Shown: piece by piece, positions 1 to 7,174 of the stretch
Layout: the number at the start of each line of letters is the position of its first letter
Position numbering within the stretch: position 1 is the first letter of the stretch
Notes under the pieces: generated by a model
The model's input: only the letters and a program-made list of their open reading frames with translations
What the model was told of the DNA's origin: nothing
Databases searched by the model: none
NCBI GenBank assembly: GCA_016206565.1
Contig: JACQRG010000058.1
Location: forward strand, 1-14,578
Direction of reading: 5' to 3'
Source of the DNA: Candidatus Omnitrophota bacterium
GTDB taxonomy: Bacteria; Omnitrophota; Gorgyraeia; Aquiviventales; Aquiviventaceae
Length of the DNA: 14,578 nt
Translations under genes and position numbers: made by a program

Positions 1-1126
<1,126 letters not shown>

Positions 1127-1138
1127 AATTGCGTTAGT

Positions 1139-1408
1139 CTAGCATATCGCGCCTTCCCTGCGCAAAAGCATCCGCTTGCGGGCCGGGCCTTGGGCGAAGC
1201 CGCCCAGCGAACCGTCCGAGCGCACGACGCGGTGGCACGGAACCTGGGGCGCATAGGGATTGCGATTGAGCGCGTTGCCCACCGCGCGGGCCGCGCCCGC
1301 CTTACCAATCTGGCGGGCCACCCACGCATAGGTGCGCGTCTGGCCGCGCGGGATGCGCCGCACCGCGGCGTAGACCTTGCGCTCGAACGCTGTGGGAGCT
1401 CGTTTCAT
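1139..1408 (-). CDS. Single-domain methylated-DNA--protein-cysteine methyltransferase (Ogt/MGMT C-terminal domain)
   Basis: An 89-aa protein consisting only of the winged-helix DNA-binding/active-site domain of the Ogt/MGMT family. It carries the PCHRV active site with the acceptor cysteine at Cys58, the arginine-finger region RAVGNALNRNP (41-51) and a GG-K-LL-type tail. The N-terminal domain of full-length Ogt (about 170 aa) is absent, as in alkyltransferase-like (ATL) proteins. ATLs usually replace the cysteine with Trp or Ala, and here Cys is kept, so suicidal removal of O6-alkyl groups from guanine remains plausible. The start at 1408 is supported by a strong AAGGAGGGG site upstream. The ATG overlaps the uvrC stop as ATGA, so the two are translationally coupled. 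prfB follows after 12 nt. Confidence 0.9.
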   Translation of the reverse strand: MKRAPTAFERKVYAAVRRIPRGQTRTYAWVARQIGKAGAARAVGNALNRNPYAPQVPCHRVVRSDGSLGGFAQGPARKRMLLRREGAIC

Positions 1409-2691
1409 CGTCCCCTCCTTTTAGGTTTCGCCGACGGAGCCACGAGCGCTTTGGCCCGCAGCTTGCGGTGGTACGTGATGGCGAAGCGGTGCGCCTCGTC
1501 GCGCAGGCGCTGCAACAATTGTAGCACCGGCGAGGTCGGCAGCAGGGTGATGGGCTGTGGCTGGCCGGGCACGAAGATTTCCTCCAGGCGCTTGGCCAGT
1601 CCCATCGCCGGGATGGCCAGCCGCAGCTCGGCCAGCACCTCGCACGCGGCCGAGAGCTGGCCCTTGCCGCCGTCAACGAGAATCAAATCCGGCAGGGGCA
1701 ATTGGCCGGAGAGCGAGCCGCTGTAGCGGCGGCGGATGACCTCCTGCATCATCTTGAAGTCATCACTGCCCTGCACGGTCTTGATCTTGAAGCGGCGGTA
1801 GTGCGCCTTGTGCGGCCGGCCGTCGCTGCACACCACCATGGAGCCGACGGCGAACTGGCCGAAGAGGTTGGAGATATCGAAGCCCTCGATGCGCCGCGGC
1901 AGCGCGGGAAGCTTGAGCGCGGCCTGGAGCTGCTCCAGCGGGCCGGCGGTGAGCGACTTCTCCTTGGCCACGATCACGGAGGTGAGCGCCTGGATCTGGT
2001 CGCGCAGCCGGGCGGCCTCCTCGAAGCGCCGGTGCCGCGAGGCCTGCTCCATGCGGCGGGCCAGCTCCTTCAAGAGCTGGTCGCGCTCCCCTCGCAGAAA
2101 CGCCGCCAGGTCATCCACGATGCGCTGATAGGCGGCCCCGTCAATGTAGTGCGCGCAGGGTGCGAGGCACTGGCCCAGGTGGTACTCCAGGCATGGCGTC
2201 TTGGGGAACGTCTTGCAGGTGCGCAGCGGGAAGACCCGCCGCATGAAGCGCACCGCCTCGTGCATCAGGCCGGCCTCGGTGTAGGGGCCGAAGTACTGCG
2301 CGCCGTCGCCGAGCTTGCGCCGTGTCACGACCAGGCGCGGGAAGGGCTCGTTGGTGACTTTGAGCAGCGGGTAGGTTTTATCGTCCCGCAGGGAGACGTT
2401 GTAGCGGGGCTGATGCTGCTTGATGAGCTGGTTTTCGAGCAGGAGCGCTTCGGCCTCCGAGGCGGTCACGCGCACCTCGACCCCGGCGACTTGGCGCATC
2501 ATCCGGGCGATGCGCGGGGAGAGTGCGGGCTCGCGGCGCACGTAGCTGGCCAGGCGCTTGCGCAGGTCCAGCGCCTTGCCGACGTAGAGCAGTGCGCCGC
2601 CGGCGCCGCGGAACAGGTACACGCCCGGCTGCCGGGGGGCGGCGGCTATTCGTTGCCTAAGGGGGGTGCGCTCTGCAGCTTGTTGAGCCAT
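1405..2691 (-). CDS. uvrC: Short UvrC-type excinuclease subunit (lacks HhH domain and inter-domain region)
   Basis: Predicted nucleotide-excision-repair incision subunit, 428 aa against about 600 in typical UvrC. Visible in order: GIY-YIG nuclease (GVY 23-25, YVG 36-38, SEAEALLLE around 78-86); four cysteines C159, C167, C175, C179, matching the Fe-S cluster region of UvrC; a UVR motif at about 205-236 (FEEAARLRDQI); and an RNase H-like nuclease with GFDIS (D272), LVDGGKGQL (D340) and DEAHRF (H401). The roughly 130 residues usually between UVR and the RNase H-like domain are missing. The C-terminal helix-hairpin-helix region is replaced by a basic tail ending KPKRRGR. The start ATG at 2691 lies 46 nt inside the 3' end of murJ and lacks a clear ribosome-binding site, suggesting coupling. 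Reading further upstream only gives out-of-frame murJ. Confidence 0.92.
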   Translation of the reverse strand: MAQQAAERTPLRQRIAAAPRQPGVYLFRGAGGALLYVGKALDLRKRLASYVRREPALSPRIARMMRQVAGVEVRVTASEAEALLLENQLIKQHQPRYNVSLRDDKTYPLLKVTNEPFPRLVVTRRKLGDGAQYFGPYTEAGLMHEAVRFMRRVFPLRTCKTFPKTPCLEYHLGQCLAPCAHYIDGAAYQRIVDDLAAFLRGERDQLLKELARRMEQASRHRRFEEAARLRDQIQALTSVIVAKEKSLTAGPLEQLQAALKLPALPRRIEGFDISNLFGQFAVGSMVVCSDGRPHKAHYRRFKIKTVQGSDDFKMMQEVIRRRYSGSLSGQLPLPDLILVDGGKGQLSAACEVLAELRLAIPAMGLAKRLEEIFVPGQPQPITLLPTSPVLQLLQRLRDEAHRFAITYHRKLRAKALVAPSAKPKRRGR

Positions 2692-4217
2692 CGCCGGGCC
2701 GTTGAAAACTCTTCCACCCGCAACACATGACAGGCGACGGCGTAGAGGCCCACGCCCGCCGGAATGACCACCACCAAGCCCAACCAGGGGCGGGCCGCAA
2801 ACCCTCCGCCCTGCCACAGCGCCCAGCAGCCCAGCCCCATGCACGCGGAGGCGGCCAGGCTGCGCCCGAGCGGTGCTAGCGCCGGGCGCAGCAGCGCAGT
2901 GCCGAGTCGCCGCTCCAACGACTGAAACAACCGCAGGGCGTTGAGCGTATTCGAAAGGGCGGCGGCCCAGGCCAGCCCGCTGGCGCGCAGCGGCCACATC
3001 AGGACCAGGCTCAGCCCCACGTTGACGGCGACCGCCTCGGCGGCCAGCCGCACCGGCACGCGCGTTTCCCGCAGCGCGTAGAAGGCGCCGGTCAGCACCT
3101 TGCTCATCGCGTAGGCCCACAGGCCGGCGGCGTAGCCGATGAGGATCTGCGTGGTCATGAGCGTGGCCTCGCGGGTGAACGCGCCCCGCTCAAAGAGCCC
3201 CTGGATGATGGGCCGGGCCAGCACGAGCAGCCCGACCGTCGCCGGCATCATGATGAACCCCACCATCCGGATGACCGACCGCAGGGTGCGCTCAAATGCC
3301 TCGGTGTCCTGCCGGGCCGCCTGCTCAGAGAGCGAGGGCAGGCTCGCCTGCGCGGTTGCGGTGCCGAACAGGGCCAGCGGCAGCTGGACCAGGCGGTTGG
3401 CGTAGTACAGCGACGCCACCGCCCCCTCGCCCACGATGCCGCCCAGCGAGGCGAGCGCGGTGTGGACCACCACGCTGACCTGGTACACGGCCGCGCCGAA
3501 GGTGCGCGGCCCGAGCAGCCGCAGGATCTCCTTTGAGCCGGGATGGCGCCACTGCCAGCGCCAGCGGAACCCCAGGCGCGCGGCCGCCGGCAGCTGGACC
3601 AGCACTTGGAGCAGCCCGCCGATCATCACGCCGACGGCCAGCGCCAGCGCCCCGGAGGATGCCTGCGGCACGGCCCAGAGGCAGGCGGCGATCATGGCCA
3701 GGTTGAGGATCGCCGGGCCGAGCGCCGGCATCACGAAGTGATGCAAGCTGTTGAGCACGCCCATGAAGTAGGCCCAGAACCCGACCAGGAAAATGAGGGG
3801 AAAGAGCACGCGGGTCAGCAGCACGGTCAGGGCGAGCTTCTGCGGCTCGGCGGCGAAGCCTGGGGCGATGAGGCGCACCAGCGGCTCTGCCGCCGCCACC
3901 CCGAGGAGGCTTAAGGCCGCCAGGAACACGAAGAGCCGGGAGGCCATCGTCTGGCTGAGGCGCCAGAACTCCTCCGGAGGCTTGGTGGCTTTGTAGGCGC
4001 TGAGGACCGGCACCGCCGCGCTGGTGACAGCACCCTCAGCCACCAAGTCGCGCAGCATGTTCGGCAGCCGGAAGGCCACCACGAACGCCTGCGCCTCGGC
4101 CAGCGTGCCGAAGAGGCGGGCCATGAGCAGGTCGCGCACGAAGCCCAGCACGCGGCTGATACCGGTGGCCAGGCTCAGCGCACCCGTCGAGCGGGCGATG
4201 CGGTGGGAGGTTGACAG
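2646..4217 (-). CDS. murJ: Lipid II flippase MurJ (MviN), probable CTG start
   Basis: Polytopic inner-membrane flippase that moves lipid II across the membrane for peptidoglycan synthesis. The signature SRVLGFVRDLLMARLFG lies near the N-terminus, followed by many hydrophobic segments typical of the MOP superfamily. From CTG at 4217 the protein is 523 aa, close to E. coli MurJ (511). A GTG at 4151 is the first conventional start, but it would begin at VLGFVRD and lose the residues before the conserved SRVLGF. The in-frame residues upstream (STSHRIARSTGALSLATGI) look like a normal MurJ N-terminus. An in-frame TAG at 4235-4233 bounds the frame; only CTG at 4223 and 4217 lie between, and GGAG at 4229-4226 is 8 nt from the latter. 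It is divergent from rpsT and its 3' end overlaps uvrC by 46 nt. Confidence 0.94.
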   Translation of the reverse strand: MSTSHRIARSTGALSLATGISRVLGFVRDLLMARLFGTLAEAQAFVVAFRLPNMLRDLVAEGAVTSAAVPVLSAYKATKPPEEFWRLSQTMASRLFVFLAALSLLGVAAAEPLVRLIAPGFAAEPQKLALTVLLTRVLFPLIFLVGFWAYFMGVLNSLHHFVMPALGPAILNLAMIAACLWAVPQASSGALALAVGVMIGGLLQVLVQLPAAARLGFRWRWQWRHPGSKEILRLLGPRTFGAAVYQVSVVVHTALASLGGIVGEGAVASLYYANRLVQLPLALFGTATAQASLPSLSEQAARQDTEAFERTLRSVIRMVGFIMMPATVGLLVLARPIIQGLFERGAFTREATLMTTQILIGYAAGLWAYAMSKVLTGAFYALRETRVPVRLAAEAVAVNVGLSLVLMWPLRASGLAWAAALSNTLNALRLFQSLERRLGTALLRPALAPLGRSLAASACMGLGCWALWQGGGFAARPWLGLVVVIPAGVGLYAVACHVLRVEEFSTARRWLNKLQSAPPLGNE

Positions 4218-4239
4218 GGTCAGGGCTCCGTGCTACAGT
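4211..4239 (+). promoter_or_regulatory. sigma70-type promoter of rpsT
   Basis: Perfect -35 TTGACA (4211-4216), 17-nt spacer, and -10 TACAGT (4234-4239) preceded by TGC, giving an extended -10. The predicted transcription start is near 4246, leaving a short leader with AGGAGG at 4255-4260. The -35 box physically overlaps the proposed CTG start of the divergent murJ. Confidence 0.82.
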
Positions 4240-4265
4240 CTGGGCTCTTGTCGCAGGAGGTTCGA

Positions 4266-4529
4266 ATGCCAATCAAGCACTCGGCGCTGAAAGAACTGAG
4301 GAAGGACCCGGGCCGCCGCCAGCGCAATCAGGCGGTCCGTTCGGAGCTCAAGACGCTGACCCGCCAGCTGCTCGGGGCGCTCGAAGCCAAGCAGCCGGAT
4401 CAGGCCCGCGCGCTGCTGCAGGCGGTGGTGCGCAAGTACGACCGGGCCGCTTCAAAAGGCATCATCCACAGCAATACCGCGAACCGCTCAAAGTCCCGCC
4501 TCGCGGTGCGCGTCAACCGGCTCGCCTAG
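4266..4529 (+). CDS. rpsT: 30S ribosomal protein S20
   Basis: An 87-aa basic protein of the S20 family, which binds 16S rRNA early in 30S assembly. It begins MPIKHSALKEL and shows the family features: RRQRNQAV, a long helical middle, and the C-terminal GIIHSNTANRSKSRLA segment. AGGAGG (4255-4260) lies 5 nt before the ATG, and a good promoter lies just upstream. It is the only plus-strand gene here. Its last 42 nt overlap convergently with the 3' end of holA, and I see no intrinsic terminator directly after its stop. S20 next to holA and murJ is a familiar bacterial gene order. Confidence 0.97.
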   Translation: MPIKHSALKELRKDPGRRQRNQAVRSELKTLTRQLLGALEAKQPDQARALLQAVVRKYDRAASKGIIHSNTANRSKSRLAVRVNRLA

Positions 4530-5261
4530 ACACACCTCCAGCACGAGCGCCTCGACCTCCACCGCCGGCAAGACCCGGCCGCGCTTGATGTCGCGCTCCA
4601 CGCGCCAGCAGCGCGCCAGCAGCTGTTGCAGATCGTCCAGCGACCGCCCGGCGATCTCGGTGCAGATGCGCTCCACCTGCCAGGCCTTCAGGCCGGTACC
4701 CGCCTGCTCCGGAGAAAGGCCCGCCGCCAGCAGCCGCTTGACCAGCACCCAGCGTTGCACCTGCCAGCTCACCAAGCTCAAGAGCTCCAGCGGCTCCTTG
4801 CCGGCCAGCACCTGATCCTGCATCGCTTCCAAGGCGCCGGCGGCGTCCCGCCGGCCCAGGGCTTCCACCAAGGCGAAGGGCTTGGCCGCCGGGCTCTCCC
4901 TCGCGGCGAACCGCTCCACCGGCAGGGATGCCCCGGCCCGGGCGAAGGGATGGCGCACGGAGAACTCCGCGTCGGCGAGCAGCACGACGCACGCGGTCTG
5001 CGCGATGGCCTCGGCATGCTGCAGCAGCGCCTCGGCGGCCTGGCTGGAGAGCCGGTCCGCCCGGTCCACGACGATGAGGCGCGCCCGGCCCATGGCCGGC
5101 TGCTGGCGGCACAGCGCGACCAGCGCGGCGGTGTTGGCATCGGCGCCGTCCGCCTGGTGCCGGTCCAGGGGGCCGACGCCCAGCTCGCGCTCCAGCTGCT
5201 GGATGCGCTGCAGCTTGCGGGGCCTATCCGGCCCCAGCAGCAGCCGCAATCCCCCATTCAT
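4488..5261 (-). CDS. holA: DNA polymerase III delta subunit-like protein (short HolA)
   Basis: Predicted clamp-loader delta subunit, which opens the sliding clamp. It is 257 aa, where the family is usually about 330-345. The N-terminus LRLLLGPD resembles the start of delta. LIVVDRADRLS with the following AEALLQHAEAI helix matches the delta core. The C-terminal third (about 135-245) has the helical collar pattern: ALVEALGRRDAAGALEAM, KEPLELLSLVSWQVQRW, then a V-E-ARCWRVERDIKRGR region. The segment between the core and the collar is much shorter than usual, so the AAA+ lid seems reduced. Start ATG at 5261 follows GAGGAA at about 9 nt. Location beside rpsT supports HolA over HolB. The last 13 codons lie antisense to the end of rpsT. 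Confidence 0.82.
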   Translation of the reverse strand: MNGGLRLLLGPDRPRKLQRIQQLERELGVGPLDRHQADGADANTAALVALCRQQPAMGRARLIVVDRADRLSSQAAEALLQHAEAIAQTACVVLLADAEFSVRHPFARAGASLPVERFAARESPAAKPFALVEALGRRDAAGALEAMQDQVLAGKEPLELLSLVSWQVQRWVLVKRLLAAGLSPEQAGTGLKAWQVERICTEIAGRSLDDLQQLLARCWRVERDIKRGRVLPAVEVEALVLEVCLGEPVDAHREAGL

Positions 5262-5279
5262 ACCAACTGGTTCCTCGAC

Positions 5280-5366
5280 ACCACAGAAACACAGAATTCC
5301 ACAGAGGCACAGAGAATTTCGTAGTGGTCTCTCTGTGTTTCTGTGGTCCCTCTGTGTCTCTGTGGT
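5280..5366. repeat. CCACAGAG-type tandem and inverted repeat between lptE and holA
   Basis: The whole gap between the lptE stop and the holA ribosome-binding site is built from purine-rich units such as CCACAGAAACACAGA. The arm at 5330-5366, read on the minus strand, holds two 19-nt tandem units (ACCACAGAGACACAGAGGG and a close variant). The arm at 5280-5315 is its imperfect inverted copy, so the RNA could fold into a long hairpin with a loop of about 14 nt. I recall similar intergenic sequences in other environmental bacterial genomes, but have not checked. Either strand could carry it. Confidence 0.85.
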
Positions 5367-5367
5367 A

Positions 5368-5964
5368 TCACCAGTTCTCCACGATGCGCTCGACGATGCG
5401 CCGTGCTAAGTCCGTGATCGCGCGGTCCAGCCCTCCGGCCTCCGAGTCGGTGGCCGTGAAGTACGTCGTGTCGCCGGTCAGCCGGGTTTCATCCCACATC
5501 AGCGTGTTCGCGGTCTGGTCATAGAAGCGCAGGTCCACCACGAGGTTGAGGCGCCACTCCTCCACCTGCGAGTTCTGATCGTAGCGCAGCGCGTCGCGGC
5601 GGAACTCCACCACTTCCCCTTCCAGGCGCGTGTCGGCCTTCTCCGGCGGCGAGGGCCGCAGCGTGCCGGTGATCTGCAGCCTATCGAGGATGGCGTTGGT
5701 CAGGTCCACCTCCATGCGGTGGCGGTAGATGGGAAAGCGCTCGGTGCTGGTGCTGGCCCGGGTGATGTCCACGCGGTTGGTGAAGGGCTTGACGTAGATG
5801 GTCTTCAGGTGCCCGGCCAGGCCGGGGCGGGTGGTGTAGCCGCAGCCTGAGAAGAGACAGCAGACAGCAGACAGGAGACAGGAGACAGCGACGTGATGCC
5901 TGTGGAGAGTATGCGCTGATCCCTGGCTGCTGACCCCTGACCCCTGAGCGCTGGCTTCTATCAC
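5368..5964 (-). CDS. lptE: LptE-like LPS-assembly lipoprotein
   Basis: A 198-aa predicted outer-membrane lipoprotein of the LptE family, the partner that plugs the LptD translocon in LPS export. After a putative lipobox (LFSGC, Cys41; Phe at -3 is unusual) it shows the family start GYTTRPGLAGHLKTIYVKPFTNR, then AD-RLEGEVVEF and a beta-rich middle (EEWRLNLVVDLRFYD). The only usable start is GTG at 5964, which overlaps the bamD stop as GTGA. This gives an unusually long n-region (about 24 aa) before the hydrophobic core. Residues about 5-40 are encoded almost wholly by two heptanucleotide repeat arrays, so the export signal appears to be repeat-derived. The mature part looks normal in composition. 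The family call is good; the N-terminus needs experimental support. Confidence 0.85.
   Translation of the reverse strand: MIEASAQGSGVSSQGSAHTLHRHHVAVSCLLSAVCCLFSGCGYTTRPGLAGHLKTIYVKPFTNRVDITRASTSTERFPIYRHRMEVDLTNAILDRLQITGTLRPSPPEKADTRLEGEVVEFRRDALRYDQNSQVEEWRLNLVVDLRFYDQTANTLMWDETRLTGDTTYFTATDSEAGGLDRAITDLARRIVERIVENW
5855..5889. repeat. Heptanucleotide tandem array A (AGACAGS x5)
   Basis: Five uninterrupted 7-nt units on the plus strand: AGACAGC, AGACAGC, AGACAGG, AGACAGG, AGACAGC. On the coding (minus) strand these read GCTGTCT/CCTGTCT and encode lptE residues 26-37 (AVSCLLSAVCCL). Because 7 is not a multiple of 3, the units cycle through all frames, and every frame stays small or hydrophobic. 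It resembles in style the STRR heptamers described in cyanobacteria. Confidence 0.93.
5916..5950. repeat. Heptanucleotide tandem array B (CTGACCC-like x5)
   Basis: Five 7-nt units on the plus strand: CTGATCC, CTGGCTG, CTGACCC, CTGACCC, CTGAGCG. They lie within the first codons of lptE (about residues 5-17), 26 nt from array A. The consensus differs from array A but the period is the same, and the second unit is the most diverged. Confidence 0.85.
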
Positions 5965-6911
5965 GGCTTCAGGACCTGGATGCGTTCGGCGGCCTTGGGC
6001 GCCCAGGAGGTGCGGGGAAAGCGGTCAACGATCGTCTGGTAGTAAACCACGGCGGCGTCCACCTTCCGGCGGTCCTCGTAGAAGCGGCCCACCTGATACT
6101 CGTGGGCCGCGCGCTGCTCCTTGAGCTCCTCGATGCGGCCGGCGGCGTCCTTGGTGAGTTCGTTCGTAGGATTGTCGCGCGAGAACGCTTCCAGCTGGCG
6201 GATGGCCGTGTCGGTGGGCGACTGATCGTAGCCGGGCTGGAACGTGCCCTTGAGGCTCGCCAGCGCGGTCTGGAACCTGGCGTCATCCACCAGCGGCGAA
6301 TCCGGGTAGCGGGCGACGAGCTGCTCGAAGGCCTCCACCGCCTGCTCGTAGTCCTGCAGCCCCAGGTGGGCGAGGCCCAGCTTGTACTGGGCCAGCGAGC
6401 CGTACTCGCTGAACGGCCCGTCCTCGACGAGGGCCTCGAAGACCTCGATCGCCTTGTCCCGGGCCGGGATGAGCGCTGCGGTGCCGAGGAGCTTGCGCCG
6501 CTTGCCGGAGAGGAAAAAGTTGCCGATCTGGTACTCGCGCTCCAGCATCTCCTCGAAGCGCTTGCTCGACGGGTAGGTCTGGACCGCCTTGCGGTACTCG
6601 AGGAAGGCCTTGTAGTAGTCCCCCTCCTCTTCCGCGCAGCGACCCAGGTAGTACTGGGCCTCGGCCGCCTCCGGCGACTCGCGGTAGGCGTTGACCAGCT
6701 TCTTGAACTCGAGGCGGGCGCGCCGGTAGTCCTGCCGGTCGAAGAAGGCCACGGAGAAGACGAGCTGCTCCTCCGGGCTGTCCTTGACCGCGCCGGTGGG
6801 GCCGACCCAGCCGGTGCGGGGGGACCAGATCCAGCCGGCGTGCGCGGCGGGTGCTGCCGCCGCGCAGGCGAGGATGATGACCAGGGCTGGGAGGAGTCGT
6901 CGGGGGTCCAT
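5961..6911 (-). CDS. bamD: BamD-like outer-membrane assembly TPR protein
   Basis: A 316-aa exported TPR protein of the BamD/YfiO type, which in other bacteria supports BamA-driven insertion of outer-membrane proteins. Start ATG at 6911 follows GGAAGG at 5 nt and opens a signal peptide (MDPRRLLPALVIILAC...AHA). Cleavage could be by signal peptidase I after AHA25, or lipidation at Cys16 (ILAC, an imperfect lipobox). The mature protein starts GWIWSPRTGW and has several TPR-like repeats: DYRRARLEFKKLVNAYRESP, DYYKAFLEYRKAVQTYP, DYEQAVEAFEQLVARYPDSP, and a last one near VDAAVVYYQTIVDRFP. The frame stays open to 7184, but that extension is low-complexity Pro/Ala/Arg sequence inside a palindromic element and would bury the signal peptide. 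The stop overlaps the lptE start, making an outer-membrane biogenesis pair. Confidence 0.87.
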   Translation of the reverse strand: MDPRRLLPALVIILACAAAAPAAHAGWIWSPRTGWVGPTGAVKDSPEEQLVFSVAFFDRQDYRRARLEFKKLVNAYRESPEAAEAQYYLGRCAEEEGDYYKAFLEYRKAVQTYPSSKRFEEMLEREYQIGNFFLSGKRRKLLGTAALIPARDKAIEVFEALVEDGPFSEYGSLAQYKLGLAHLGLQDYEQAVEAFEQLVARYPDSPLVDDARFQTALASLKGTFQPGYDQSPTDTAIRQLEAFSRDNPTNELTKDAAGRIEELKEQRAAHEYQVGRFYEDRRKVDAAVVYYQTIVDRFPRTSWAPKAAERIQVLKP

Positions 6912-6955
6912 CGGCGCCTTCCACGATAGCAAAACTCGCCGCCGAAGTCTAGCTT

Positions 6956-7128
6956 GCCGCTGGCACCCCGGCTCGCTCAGAGGCGGGTTCCGGGCGCCCG
7001 GTGGCGGCGCACCGGCCGCGGCAACTCCTCGCGCCGGGGGGCGCTCGTCAGATAGCGCGGCCGTGCTCAAAGAGCCGTGCGCCGCCCCGGGCTGACCCCG
7101 CCATTCGCTCGCCGGGGGTGCCAGCGGC
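6956..7128. repeat. Long imperfect palindrome (MITE-like element or structured RNA) upstream of bamD
   Basis: This fills most of the 263-nt gene-free stretch 6912-7174. Arm 6956-7016 starts GCCGCTGGCACCCC and is mirrored by arm 7074-7128 ending GGGGTGCCAGCGGC (14 bp exact). Inside the arms, GGCGGG/CCCGCC and GGCGGCGCAC/GTGCGCCGCC blocks also pair, so complementarity extends over nearly 55-60 bp with small gaps. A small local hairpin CCGGTG-6 nt-CACCGG lies at 6998-7015. The loop of about 57 nt contains a GCTCTTTGAGC hairpin on the minus strand. I see no transposase, obvious target-site duplication or U-tract. It is too short and biased to be a convincing gene. Confidence 0.85.
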
Positions 7129-7174
7129 CCCACGAGCGGCATGGAATTCCGGGGACGGGTGGTCATAGCGCTCT

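Noticed and set aside
1702..2730. 342-codon plus-strand open frame opposite uvrC
   Set aside because: Antisense shadow of UvrC, with composition typical of reversed high-G+C codons.
2692..3120. Longer UvrC reading frame starting at 3120
   Set aside because: The extra 143 residues are an out-of-frame reading of murJ, with no similarity to UvrC. The family N-terminus fits ATG at 2691.
4149..4151. GTG at 4151 as the murJ start
   Set aside because: It would begin inside the conserved SRVLGFVRD signature and drop a typical MurJ N-terminus that is open upstream.
5854..5889. Array A as a CRISPR-like array
   Set aside because: Units are only 7 nt with no spacers, and no cas genes are present.
6923..6951. 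Possible promoter for bamD: TAGACT, 17 nt, TATCGT with TGC extension
   Set aside because: The predicted transcription start would fall at about 6917, downstream of or inside the Shine-Dalgarno, leaving a leader of about 6 nt. Each box matches only 4 of 6 positions.
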